From positions 29,061,252 to 29,121,251 of the forward strand of contig CM055113.1 of NCBI GenBank assembly GCA_029204225.1: a stretch of DNA of 60,000 nt, written 5' to 3'. The notes beneath the pieces were generated by a model that was given only the letters and a program-made list of their open reading frames with translations, had not been told where the DNA came from and made no database searches. Both the position numbers and the translations under genes were made by a program. Each line of letters opens with the position of its first letter. The first letter of the stretch is position 1. Origin of the DNA: Diphasiastrum complanatum (taxonomy: Eukaryota > Streptophyta > Lycopodiopsida > Lycopodiales > Lycopodiaceae). Below, piece by piece: positions 11,601 through 21,997 of the stretch.

Positions 11601-12213
11601 TATTTTACCATGTTGTCAAGCTTCTTCCAAACTTCTGCTTTGAGTAGGCAAGTTGATGTACTCCTTGTCATGTCTTTTGTTGTCTTCATGCAATATAGAC
11701 AAAAGTGCTTTGAATTAGCTCCATGAGAAACATTGAACATGTTAAAAATACAACAAATAGACTCTAATAAACCTTTGAAATGATGGAGGAAGCACCTTGA
11801 ATGGTCCAATTGAGATCCTATAGCTAAAACACCAACCATTTTAGTGTTTCCTAGCTTCCCCTTGGCTTGAACTCCACTTGTAGGCTCAAATTCATGCAAA
11901 TCCCTTCACACGTGTGAAAATACGGACTGCCATAGGCAAGAATATAGCACCTGAAGTTCCAAATCAATCTCACAAAGTCAAATTACTTAACAGAAATAGC
12001 AAATATCAAATATCTAGATCACCAACAACATTGGTAGATTGAAAACCAATTTTTTACTCATAAATTGATGGAGATCTCATCACATATTTATACATTTCAA
12101 GCTCGTATTTGAGCATTTTAGGGCATCTTTGTACTTTTCATAACCTACCCTAAAATCCAACCTTGGATCCACCCTAATTACGGTCCTTGATCTCAAGATC
12201 CAAAAACAATGTA
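8621..12213. other. Unassigned stretch with degenerate minus-strand reading frames
   Basis: On the minus strand, frames at 8960-9392 (around FIWYDGESFTFHDLKYEFLQ and DVWSIDNPQVLKWKLRSS) and 10540-10840 (around LNDYEIDDLLPGVDDPVNDQ) have a protein-like composition but contain stops and shifts. I recognise no family. No LTRs, terminal inverted repeats or target duplications were found around them. The remainder (9450-10500, 11900-12213) shows nothing definable. Confidence 0.3.
10950..11899 (-). pseudogene. Unrecognised broken gene, possibly transposase-related
   Basis: Three consecutive minus-strand frames (11899-11468, 11460-11158, 11186-10950) read as pieces of one longer protein. The first, 143 codons from a Met at 11899, contains GVLAIGSQLDHSRCFLHHFK, a CLYC pair that could bind metal, and a basic helical stretch (KAEVWKKLDNMVKYLRKDK). 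The second contains KDMIHYQDLMNIDMNKYKAK. The layout resembles a decayed domesticated or transposase-like protein, but I cannot match it to a named family. Confidence 0.3.
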
Positions 12214-12580
12214 TGTTGGATTATTCTCCTTCTTACTAATCAACTAATCGGTTTTAATCTTCAAGATACAGTGAGACATCAAGAGTAGAACAAAAGACAA
12301 AAAAGAAGAGAAACGACACAATTGTGCATGAAAGTATGCCAACGAGTAGAACACAGCCAAAGAGCAAAGCGTCAGGCCGCCAACGAGCGAGACATTGACG
12401 ATCTCGCTCTAAAAAATCAAACTAATAATCTCCTTGTCTTACGTTGTCTTGATTGCTAGAATGAAATCTGTTCTATGATGTGTAGTCGCGTGTCTAGGTT
12501 CCTGTGAAGCTTCCGCACAAAAGAAAATTTCAAATAAAACAAAATCATTCGCGACAACGAAACGAAACCATTTCGTGACA
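12214..12580 (+). repeat. 5' LTR of copia element (12.2-16.2 kb)
   Basis: It starts TGTTGGATTATTCTC and ends TTTCGTGACA directly before the primer binding site. Bases 12263-12580 align with 15873-16213 (3' LTR), sharing long blocks such as GCGTCAGGCCGCCAA. It is shorter than the 3' LTR appears to be, because the TATA-containing part seen near 15835 is absent, so the U3 region is probably deleted. Confidence 0.7.
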
Positions 12581-12592
12581 TGGTATCAGAGC
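12581..12592 (+). other. Primer binding site of copia element
   Basis: TGGTATCAGAGC lies directly after the LTR end. It is complementary to the 3' end of plant initiator-methionine tRNA, the usual primer for plant copia elements. Confidence 0.9.
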
Positions 12593-12644
12593 TGACAGGT
12601 TATCACTACTGATATCTAAGCAGTGATATTCTAGACAACACAAT

Positions 12645-15618
12645 ATGGCTACAACAATCTAGACAAGAGTAGCAATTAGTCTTGATGGCGCAAATTATAG
12701 AATCCAGAAATTCAATATCAAAACACTTCTGAAGGGCAAAGGCATCTGGTCGGTGACCGAACTCTCAGAGGTGCAGCCTCCAAAGGGAAACCTGAGGAGA
12801 GCTGAATGGATTAGAAAAGATGAGCGTGCAATGGCGATTATTGTTTTGTCCATAAACAAAGATCTACTCATGCAGATTGAAGACTGCGAAAGCAGCCATG
12901 TAACATGGAAAAGATTGAAACAGAAGTATGAAGTGAGTACTGCAGCTTCAGTTATGCACCTTCACAATCAGCCGCAATCCATACGATGAGATGGCAACCA
13001 ATTAGATCAGCATGTTGAGAAGATCAGAACGATCTTCGCTCAACTCACTACATCAGGACAGGAGCACTAGGTCCCAGCACCACAGCAACTGATGTACTTC
13101 ATGAAGTCTCTACCGACATCCTATCAGCCTTTGAGAATGCTCATACTGAGTCTACCAGATATGACATTCGACAAAGCAATCAGTCTTGTCACTGATGAGA
13201 GATTGATGAGGGACAAAGGAGAAGAAAGCAGTGATCAAGAGAAGGCTCTCTTCACGAAAGGAAAGAAGAAAAACAAGAACAAACCCAGATTCGAGAAGAC
13301 GAAGTCCTCGAATCAACAATCTTCTTCTTGTGATTACTGTCACAAACCAGGCCATACAGCCAACAAATAATGTTTCAATCCAGGAATACCTTGCATGCAC
13401 TACAAGAAGAAGAGGCACTCTGCATATGATTGGAGATTCAAGCCAAAAAGAAAAAACAAAGCTGAAAAGGCTAATGTTGCAGAGTCATCCAAGGATGCTG
13501 ATAGAGGTGATGAAGCCTTCACTATACTCGATGAAGCTTCAACGAGCTACACCGAACAAGACTACATTGTAATCATTGATTCAGGAACGACGTCTCACAT
13601 CACCTGGAACAAGAAAATCTTGATCGACTTCAGAGAACTCGAAGACAAAGAAGTGATTCTAGGTGATGGGAGCAGACATGATGTCAAAGGCATCGACACT
13701 CTACAGCTACGAACACTGTCAGGCCAAGCAGAGCTGCCAGGAGCACTCTACGTGTCTTCACTAAGAAAATATCTGCAATCAGTCTCCAAGATGGCAGATC
13801 TTGGTATTCGAGTTTTATTCGATGGTAACACATGCCACATGATTGAAAAAAATACAAACAAGTTGTTGACGGTCGGATGCAGAGAAGAAAACTTCTACCA
13901 GGACAAAATAATCAGCAACTCTGATAGCATATTAAATGCATCAGAAAATGAAGATCAGCTCTAGCATAGGAGAATGTATCATCTGAACATGTGGAGCCTG
14001 TATGACATGTGCAAGAAAGACATAGTCACAGGTCTCAAGATATCAAGCCCCGAAACTGAGTTTTGCGAAGCCTGTCAGAAAGGCAAACAACATCGGAATC
14101 CATTCACACATGAGGGAAGAAGAGCCAAGAAAGTTCTTGAGCTTGTCCACTCTGATGTCTGTGGACCGATGAAAATGGATTCGCTCTCAGGTGCGAGGTA
14201 TTTTCTGACGTTCGTAGATGATTACATCCGGATGACCACGATCTACTACCTAAAGTAGAAATTTGAAGTGTTTGATTCCTTCAAGAAGTTCGTGGCATTT
14301 GTAGAGCGACACACCTCAAAGAAGATTCAGATCATCCGATCTGACAATGGAGGTGAATACAAAAGGAAGGAATTTTCAAGATTCTGCCAAGAATAGGGGA
14401 TAGAACACCAATTCACTCCTGCATACACACCAAAATATAATGGTGTCGCAAAAAGAAAAAACAGAACACTAGTCGAAGGAGCCAGATGCATGATGGCACA
14501 GGCTTGATTGCCAAGTCAATTCTGGGCTGAGGCAATAGTTGTAGCAGTACACCTGCAAAACAGATCCACAACGATAGCGTTGGAAGATAAAACACCATAC
14601 GAAATGTGGATAGGTAGAAAGCATGATCTATCATACGTACGTGTGTTCGGATGTGCAGCATACAAGCACATTCCAAAAGAAAAAAGAAGCAAGCCTGATG
14701 ACAAATCAGAGCAAACAATCATGGTTGGGTACTCGAACGGATCACAAGTGTACAGACTCTACAATCCAACCACAAAAAAGGTTTTTTTGAGTAGAGATGT
14801 GAATTTCCATGAGCCCACATACCCTGGACTGAAAGACGAAAGAGGCCATGAGATCTTCACACTGCTGCCAATTCAAGAGGAAGATCGAAAACGAAAGAGG
14901 AAGAACAGAGGATGGCAGGTATACCCAAACAAAACCTAATCGGTAGTCTGATGTACCTTACAATTTGTACCAGACCCTGATCTAGCTTTCTCTATTTACG
15001 CCTTAAGTCAATTCTCTTCCAATCCTAGCATGGCACATTGGCAAATGGCAAATCGAATCCTATAGTATCTGAAGGGTACCCAAAATATGGGATTAACCTA
15101 CAGAACAGAAAACGAGAGAAAAATATTCGAGCTGCACCACTACAGTGATGCAAGCTGGGCAAGCTGCAAAAGATGACATCAAGTCCATAACTGGAGGATG
15201 TACCATAGCGTGCGGAGCTGCAATCAGCTGGATATGGAAAAAGCAAACCTTGGTAGCTCAGTCCTCTTGCGAAGCTGAATACGTCGCAGCTTCAAAGGTG
15301 GTGAACGAGGTAGTGTGGTTACATATGATGCTGGAAGCAATCGGGATACCACAAGAAGGGCCATGCACGATGATGATGACCTCTCAGAGTGCCATCTATC
15401 TGTTCCAGGATCCTATCTTCCATTCAAAGACAAAACACATACCTCTGAAGTACCATCACATTCGAGATTTAATCTCGAAAGGAGAGCTCCAAGTCCAATA
15501 CATAAAATCAGAAGACATGATTTTAGATCTGCTCATGAAGCCGCTCGACAAGCCACTCTTCGAATCATTTTCAAATCCTAAACATACCTCTAGGACCGCA
15601 AAAACCGCAAAGCGATGA
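12645..15618 (+). pseudogene. Ty1/copia gag-pol, RT deleted and stop-riddled
   Basis: Domains in order: gag from 12645 (ISLDGANYRIQKFNIKTLL), with a stop at codon 6; a CCHC zinc knuckle (CDYCHKPGHTANK*C) near 13330-13372 with a stop before its last Cys; protease (IIDSGTTSHITWNK, 13573-13614); GAG-pre-integrase (FCEACQKGKQHRNPF, about 14060); and integrase (LVHSDVCGPM, FVDDYIRMTT, IIRSDNGGEYK, YNGVAKRKNRTL). After the integrase tail (about 14930) the sequence jumps to LIGSLMYLTICTRPDLAFS, so the whole RT catalytic core with its YVDD box is missing. RNase H follows (SSCEAEYVAASK, HSKTKHIPLKYHHIRDLI) to a stop at 15616-15618. At least seven in-frame stops are seen. It could have moved only with help from another element. 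Confidence 0.88.
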
Positions 15619-15667
15619 AAAACGAAAAGAAACGGCAGAAATGAAAACAAAAGAAACAAAGGGGAAT

Positions 15668-16213
15668 CTCTCGCGCTGGCAGCTGGCAGCTCAACGGGCT
15701 TGGATTCTCAAACTTCACGCCCAGCTGAAACGGGTGGCAACGACGAAGAGTAACTGATTAGTTGATTAGCGTTAACTACTCTTGTAATTCTTGGTTTAGC
15801 TATCTTGTAAACTCCACACAGTGGAGATATAAATTATCCTTTCTGGATAAAAAAAAATAGACTATAATACTATAAGATACAGTGAGACATAGAGAGTAGA
15901 GCAGAAAATGAAAAAGAGGAGAAACGACATAGCTGTGCGTGAAAGTCTGCCAACGAGCAGAACACAACGAAAGAGCAGAGCGTCAGGCCGCCAATGAGCG
16001 AGACACTGACAATCTCACTCTAAAAAATCAAACCGATAATTGATTGTTCTATTTTCATGCATCTCCTTGTCTTATGCTATCTTGATTGCTAGAATGAAAT
16101 CTGTTCTATGATGTATAGTCGCGTGTCTAGGTTCTTGTGAAGCTTCCACACAAAAGAAAATTTCAAAAGAAACAAAATTGTTTGCGACTACGAAACAAAA
16201 CCGTTTTGCGACA
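15668..16213 (+). repeat. 3' LTR of copia element (start approximate)
   Basis: Bases 15873-16213 match the 5' LTR and end TTTTGCGACA. A purine-rich run (AAAACAAAAGAAACAAAGGGGAA, described by position 15646-15668) precedes it. TATAAATTATCC at about 15829-15840 is a possible TATA box for the element. The exact left edge is not fixed because the 5' LTR lacks this part. Confidence 0.6.
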
Positions 16214-16787
16214 TATGACAAGCCTGAACGGTCACCTGTACCGTGGAACACATATTTGAAGATGTTGCTAAAACAAATGCAACACATTTTACTGTGGGTG
16301 GAGACCGTAATTCAGAAATGGAGACGATGGATGCCGATGACACACACCAACTGTAAACACAAAACAGCCTCTTTACGGAATTTCAAAATTCCGTTTTTCT
16401 GATTTTCAGATTTAGCCGACAAGACTTGTCTCCGAATCCTCTCACAATTTTGAGCTATTTTCAGAACACTGGCTTTGTGCTTCCAAGCCAATAAATTGTC
16501 CATGAATTCGTGACTCTTCATTTCTATCCAGTGATTGTAGCCACCAAGAGCTCTGATACCAAGTTGAGAATACGATTTAAAACCCGACCGAATCAATCAC
16601 CACAGCACATCGTATCAAGACAAGACAAGACAAAATAGCTCTCCATAAATTGTGTATTCACAAATCATTACAAGTACAAAGATAAAGTTGTTTAAGAGCA
16701 CTCAAAGGACTCGCAAAAGAAAGACGGCCCGATAATTCTAGAACTGGGCACACGTGGTACCGTCAAATTTAGAAAGCACTGTATAAG
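16214..16787 (-). other. Minus-strand LTR-element start remnant
   Basis: The + strand reads GAGCTCTGATACCAAGTTGAGAA at about 16549-16571, so the minus strand carries a TGGTATCAGAGC primer site at about 16552-16563. A minus-strand frame of 94 codons (16596-16312) runs through it but resembles no gag I recognise. A (GACAA)n-like run occurs at 16616-16634. The rest is unassigned. Confidence 0.35.
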
Positions 16788-17083
16788 TTGATCATTGCTA
16801 TTTTAACTCTACCATTGTTATATTGTGATAATATCTTGGCCCAAGCACTTGCAAATAATCCAATTTTTTATGCAAGAAGCAAGCACATAGAAGTGGCACA
16901 CCACTTTGTGAGAAATAAACTTATTGGAGGAGAGATCCATTTGCAGCATATTGATTCATCATCTTGTATTGTCGATCTACTCACCAAGCCTTCTACTCAA
17001 GAGTTCCTTCATCAAACATAGATCCAATCCTGGAATGATTCCAAGATCAATGTTTTTTTAGAATAGATATCTTTTAAGGAGGA
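16788..17083 (+). pseudogene. Ty1/copia RNase H C-terminus
   Basis: The frame reads LLYCDNILAQALANNPIFY, ARSKHIEVAHHFVRNKLIGG and SSSCIVDLLTKPSTQEF, the C-terminal blocks of copia RNase H. It is of the same lineage as 28080-28260 and 59100-59300. It ends in a polypurine tract (AAGGAGGAG, about 17075-17083) that primes plus-strand synthesis next to the 3' LTR. Everything upstream of the RNase H end is missing. Confidence 0.85.
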
Positions 17084-17822
17084 GTTTGAAAATCGTAAAA
17101 AGCTATCTATCATAGCTTTAGGGGTTTCCTAAGTTTTTTTGTCAAGCATCTTGGTGTAGAATTGTGATAGGGTCAAAAATTGGCATAGATGGCAAATTGG
17201 TCAATCCACATGTAATGCCTCTATTGAGCCAAAATTAGCTTATGATGCAATCTCGAGCTAGTTAGGCTTGTAAATAGGCTTGTGACACTTGTGTTAATGT
17301 AATTTGATGAGTGATCAAGTCAAAGTGTTGGCTTTGGTCAAGGGGTCCAATAGAAATTGAGAAATCCTCATAAAGGGTCCAATAGAATTGCAAGATGGAT
17401 GCATCACTCATCCAACAGCTTTAGAGAGGCTAGGATTAGGGGTCCAATAGGAAGTTAGCAAAGCTCTCCACGAGTTTCATTTGTACTCTCTCTACCAATC
17501 ATTATGCAATTGAGATTTTGAGCAAATTTGAGTGTAATCAAGTTTTTGTGAGTATCACCTTCTCTCTCTACCTGACACCAATTGTTCTATTATCTCTCTA
17601 CCCAAGGAGAGGAGCTTAATTTTACTTAGTTTTTTTTCATGGAGTACTTCTCTTACATGTAGAAACACTTTGGTTATCAATCTATGCATCTATCTTTGCC
17701 TCTTTGCCTTAGATTTTGATCTAGATCTTGGATTTCACTCTAGTATTGATCTAAAGTGCATAAGCTTGACTTAGGAGATCATTCACACACATTAGGACAT
17801 TTCCACACGTGTGAAATTTTAC
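17084..17822 (+). repeat. Probable 3' LTR (solo end) of a copia element
   Basis: It begins directly after a polypurine tract (TTTGAAAATCG, where the usual TG is damaged) and ends ...GAAATTTTACA. It contains a phrase repeated three times, GGGTCCAATAGAA or GGGGTCCAATAGGA, at about 17344, 17375 and 17439, and a TTCCACACGTGTGAAA motif at 17801-17816. No matching 5' LTR is in the window, so the right boundary is inferred. Confidence 0.5.
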
Positions 17823-17890
17823 ATAGTGCACTTGCAATACTTACTAAACATCTTCTATTTTGATTATGGATTTGATAATTGTTCTTGACT

Positions 17891-18580
17891 TTAAGTCGGT
17901 TTTTGATTTGAGGCAGACTGCTTAGAGCTTTTATGTTTCTGTTGTCTTGAGCCTTTGTTGACATACAGAGGTTGAGATGATGAAGTCGACGAAGCATCCT
18001 GACTTCTTCGATTATCTTCTTGCAGCAACATAGTGATAGCTCTGGTAAGAGTTAAATCTGAGTGTGTCGATATGATCATCACCCCGTTCTCATATGTAGA
18101 GGGCAAGCTTGAAAGCAATGTCATGATCATGTCTTGATCATCTATGACTGATGATCCGACATTGGCCATCTATTGTAAGAGATTCTTAAACTAGTTAACG
18201 TGATTTTGAAGTGAATCACCATTCGACATCGTGAGAGTGAAGAATTTTCTTCGTAGATGTAACTTAGAAGTTACGTCTCTCACATCATATAGTGAGCTCA
18301 GAATGTGCCATACTTCTTTCAAAGTTTGAGCTTCAGCTATGTGGCCAATCTGAGTGTCTGATATATTGAGAATAATAAGTGTGAAGGCTTTACCATCCTT
18401 CGACTTTCATTTTGATTTAGTTGTGTCATCTTCAGGCTTCTCCTTTGTACCTATGACAACATTCCACAACTCAATGGCGAATAGCAAGGTCTTCATCTTA
18501 AATTTTCACAAGTAGTAATTGGATCCATTCAGCTTGTCTACGATAAGATTGGCTTTACTCTAGAATCCATCTGGAACTTT
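17891..18580 (-). pseudogene. Ty1/copia gag fragment (minus strand)
   Basis: Reading the minus strand from about 18580: LIVDKLNGSNYYLWKFKMKT, GKAFTLIILNISDTQIGHI, SKLHLRRKFFTLTMSNGDSL, then DMIMTLLSSLPSTYENGVM and a basic tail before the expected zinc knuckle. These are UBN2 gag blocks, close to the family at 42.95 kb (KLHLRKKFFTLRMSDADSV). A few stops are present. It is bounded on the left by the LTR end at 17822, so pol is lost. Confidence 0.85.
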
Positions 18581-18806
18581 AGTCTGTCAATATATCGATG
18601 ACGTTAAGAGAGAGATACCATGCTGCACCACAATTGGAAATCAACTATCTGATACTGAAATTTGATACCACAAATTGAAGAATATGATACTGTGAAAAGT
18701 ATCAAATGATATTGATTTGATATCGCAAAAGATATCAAGTATTAGAGCCTTGGTATAACAGACCGCTCTGATATCATGAAGATATGTTCCGATATTATAT
18801 ATTAGA

Positions 18807-18818
18807 GCTTTGATACCA
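18807..18818 (-). other. Primer binding site (minus strand)
   Basis: The + strand GCTTTGATACCA gives TGGTATCAAAGC on the minus strand, one base from the standard Met-tRNA site. It sits directly inside the LTR edge at 18819 and upstream of the minus-strand gag. Confidence 0.8.
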
Positions 18819-19626
18819 TGTTGGAAAGAGGCGATAGCAATAAGAACAAGTCGAAGGCAGTGAATGACTTCTCGAGCCCATCGGAATGGAGCCTGCTTTC
18901 CTAATGCATGACTACGCCTATCAATATTGAACAAAACATAATGACAAAAGTCACGTTCAATCTTATAGTAACTAAGTATGAAATCATTAGTACTACAGTG
19001 ATTTTGTAGCCAAACAATGAATTACAAGACAAAAGCAGTATGAGATTTATCAACTACAAAACTATCATAGACATGCGTACATTCTAATATAATACTGAAT
19101 GCAATAAATGATAGATTGATTCAGCATGAAACATATGATGATGAGCACAAGACAATTGCAGATAAAAACCGTATACTCAAAGCTATCTTTGAGTAACTGA
19201 AGATCTCTTTCTAAATTTGCACTTCTGCTAATAAGCAGTTTGCGCTGATAGCAAAACTCTAAATGAACTCCAAAGAACTAAACTAGAATACTCAAGAGCG
19301 TTCAAGCTTGAAAGCTTGAGAGAGCTGCTACGTGATTCGAAATAATGAAAGTATGATCAGCCATTGATATTAAGCAAATGTGGCTAGTCCAGTAGCACAG
19401 CTAATTAGGTCATAGATCCTAATGACCAGTTGGCCATAGTGAGCTAGCATCCATCCAGTTAGTACTTCTTTGAAGTTTACTTGCTAGACGGGCAAGTTTG
19501 TAGCTTGAGCGATTCCCGAGTATTTTTGCAGACTGTGTAGAAACATGCATAAAACTGCAGAACTGGATAATAAGTGGATGAAGATTAAAAGATCTATTAG
19601 GTGATAATCAAGAGAATAATCCAACA
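18819..19626 (-). repeat. 5' LTR of minus-strand copia element
   Basis: On the + strand it runs from TGTTGGAAAGAGG to AATAATCCAACA, giving short terminal inverted repeats TGTTGGA/TCCAACA, 808 bases. It lies next to the minus-strand primer site. On the minus strand it starts TGTTGGATTATTCTC, the same 15 bases that start the LTR at 12214, so the two families are related. Confidence 0.75.
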
Positions 19627-20580
19627 ATGGAGGCCACCCTTACTACAATAGGCATCATTTCGGGCACTAGGCCTAACCCATCTTACAAACATGCCAATGT
19701 GGTGATCAAGCCTTTTATTGATACCAAAGTCACTCAGTACCACATCAACGATGGCTATCTCATCGAGGCCATTCGAGATCCTGTGATCTAACTACTAAAC
19801 TACTTTTTGATGGTGGAAAACCTGTGGAACGAGAGGATTTCTTCACAAATCCTTCACCATTTAGTCGAATCCCAGTTGAAGTTCGATAAGGGAACTGTCC
19901 AGTCTTATGACTAGTACAAAATGGTTTTTGGAGAGTTGAAGAGAGCTATCAAATCCAATACGCAAAGCAATTTGTTTTCAGCTCTCTTATCTCGTCCTTG
20001 GTCACATCCTACTTAGAGAGCAAGGTGCACGGTTTTCAAGCGAAATCCATCCTGGCAATTTATGAATCATCTCATCAAGGTAGAACGTCACAGAGACGTT
20101 GTCGGGTTCGTAGCAACATCACTTCACCCAACTCGACTCTCGCAGCTTGTTGTCAAACTCAATAACCTCACCAGCTGCCTATCAAGCCCCAAACATGCTA
20201 AAGATCCTTGTTAGTGCATGATCTCCAAAATTTTTTGATGCCATAGTGCCAGATAGATATGAAGAAGAAGATATATTTGAAGAAGAAGATACCTTGCAGG
20301 TTCAGCCATCCGATTTTCAAGCACACCAAGTAGTACCAATTAGTGGACCAGGTGTTACTCTCGATTCTAGTGATATCCTAGGAATCCATTCGCACTTGGG
20401 ACAAATGATTCAAAAAATGATAAAGGAAAAAACTTCCTTGAAGAAGCGGATTTCAGATTTGGGCAACGAAAATACCTTTATAAGTCAAAAGTTGATCTAG
20501 CTGAATCGGGAACTCCAAGTGGCCAAACAACATGAAGATAACCTCGTCGAGACTGAAGAGACGCTATTCTCAACATAGAT
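19627..20580 (+). pseudogene. Unrecognised degenerate reading frame
   Basis: Reading from ATG at 19627: MEATLTTIGIISGTRPN, then VIKPFIDTKVTQYHINDGYL, VGFVATSLHPTRLSQLVVKL, with about five stops, some of them TAG or TAA where a Gln codon (CAG or CAA) would fit. After a frame change an 84-codon stretch (20246-20500) is acidic, then helical (QMIQKMIKEKTSLKKRISDL), and stays open past one stop to about 20575. Together it looks like a decayed protein of about 300 residues with a C-terminal coiled coil. It starts exactly at the LTR edge, so it may be host sequence into which the copia element inserted. No family is recognised. Confidence 0.4.
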
Positions 20581-21139
20581 CATGGGTGAGAGAAAGAGAT
20601 GTTCCTATGCTGAGCATAGTGAATCTATGCAAAATGAAAGAACTTGTCCTGCTCAGCATATGATTAAAAAAAAACTAAAATTTTCTTCTCATATAGCCAT
20701 AGCATAGGATATTTCTATGCTATGCTTAGCCTAGCATAAATAATAAGTTCTAATGTATTTTAAAATTTTGAAACTCAAAATATCTACATAAATATATTTA
20801 ATCTTTGTAATACTATGTTGAGCATAGAAAAAGACTTGTAAAAAAATAAAAAATAAAAAATATTACGTCAACAGAAAGTGGATGGCTGGAAACTATGCAC
20901 GAGATTATAGAAGATCGTCGAATGAATGCATAGATTGCTCTGTCAACAATCTTGAACACAAATTTGCAAATGACGTACCATGTCCTAGGGTCTTTAAATA
21001 AAAAGGTTTTGACCTCCAAAATTTAGTGGGCCTCTTTTTTGACCGGATACCATCGCCAACTTTACCGATCAACTTCACGACCAACTTTTCCGACAACCAC
21101 AACCCAACTCGACTTTACCAACTCTAACCCTATCTTTAG
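20581..21139. other. AT-rich intergenic stretch with short palindromes
   Basis: No gene is seen. TATGCT/AGCATA palindromic units recur between 20598 and 20832 (for example CTATGCTGAGCATAG). AACCCTA-like units occur at 21118-21165 but do not form a telomeric array. Confidence 0.4.
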
Positions 21140-21575
21140 AATGAAACCTTAAACCCTAATCCTAACTCTACTCATTATGTAGCCACATCTAAGTTATCAT
21201 CTTCTGATATTCCTAATGAAAGTTATTATTATGAAGTACATTTCAAGGATGGTAGAACTGTGTCTCCTGATGCTTTGAATGCTATGGCTTGGCTAAAGCA
21301 CTTTGTGGATGTGCATGGAGAGAAATTACCAAATTCATTATATTTTCACTTGCCAGATAACTTTACAAAATTGGAGATATTTTTTGTGTACAAGGAGTTC
21401 GCTAAGACAAAAAATATTGTCTATTTAAGTTATTGATATTTTATTAGGATTTGGAAGAGAGATTTTGGTTTGGCGAAGATTCCTAAAAAATCACGAATGA
21501 CAGTGTATTTGACTTGCGAGTTGTTAAAATCTGCCAAACAACTAGCAAAGACCAATGATGAGAAAGGTAAAAATT
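21140..21575 (+). pseudogene. Transposase-like or unknown protein fragment
   Basis: The frame is open from 21140, passes one TGA at 21436-21438, and ends TAG at 21573-21575. It reads YYYEVHFKDGRTVSPDALNA, KLPNSLYFHLPDNFTKLEIF, then IRIWKRDFGLAKIPKKSRMT and LTCELLKSAKQLAKT. The block xRIWKRDFxxxKIPKKSRxTxxxxCE resembles the N-terminal region of a group of transposase-like proteins (DUF7869-type), but this is from memory of the motif style and is tentative. No transposon ends were found. Confidence 0.35.
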
Positions 21576-21697
21576 AGTTAACTTTCAATACTTTTTTTTT
21601 TTCGGTGTTTGAATTTTCAAATTATTAATGTTATGATATTATCATGATTTTATTGAATATTTTAATTGTATTTGTAGTGGATGTTGCAAAAGCGCTT

Positions 21698-21997
21698 ATG
21701 AAAAATACCTTTTGAAAATAGAGCATCATTTGTTTTTCATTTTTAGTATTGGTGCAAAGAGAGTCCATCGTTCTAGTCATATTATGGGCGTCAATAAGTT
21801 TAGTAGGTGAACATTTCTCAGAGTTAATTAGCAAAGCTCTCATACAACTTTGCAGAATCCTGAAAACTTGAAGCATAGTTCAGTTGAGGAAAAAATTATC
21901 GCTGGCCATTAGTTATACAAGGAGTCGATCAATTTTCTAGATATAGAAGTATGCTGATCTTGAATCTCTTCTTTACAACGTTTTAGCCTGCATTGGT
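21698..21997 (+). repeat. Repeat A, copy 1 (same sequence lies upstream of the invertase gene)
   Basis: About 300 bases nearly identical to 35328-35607, from TATGAAAAATACCTTTT to TAGCCTGCATTGGTT. The upstream-invertase copy lacks about 20 bases (around GCAAAGAGAGTCCATCG) and has a handful of substitutions. Neither copy has obvious LTR, terminal-inverted-repeat or target-duplication edges. Confidence 0.85.
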
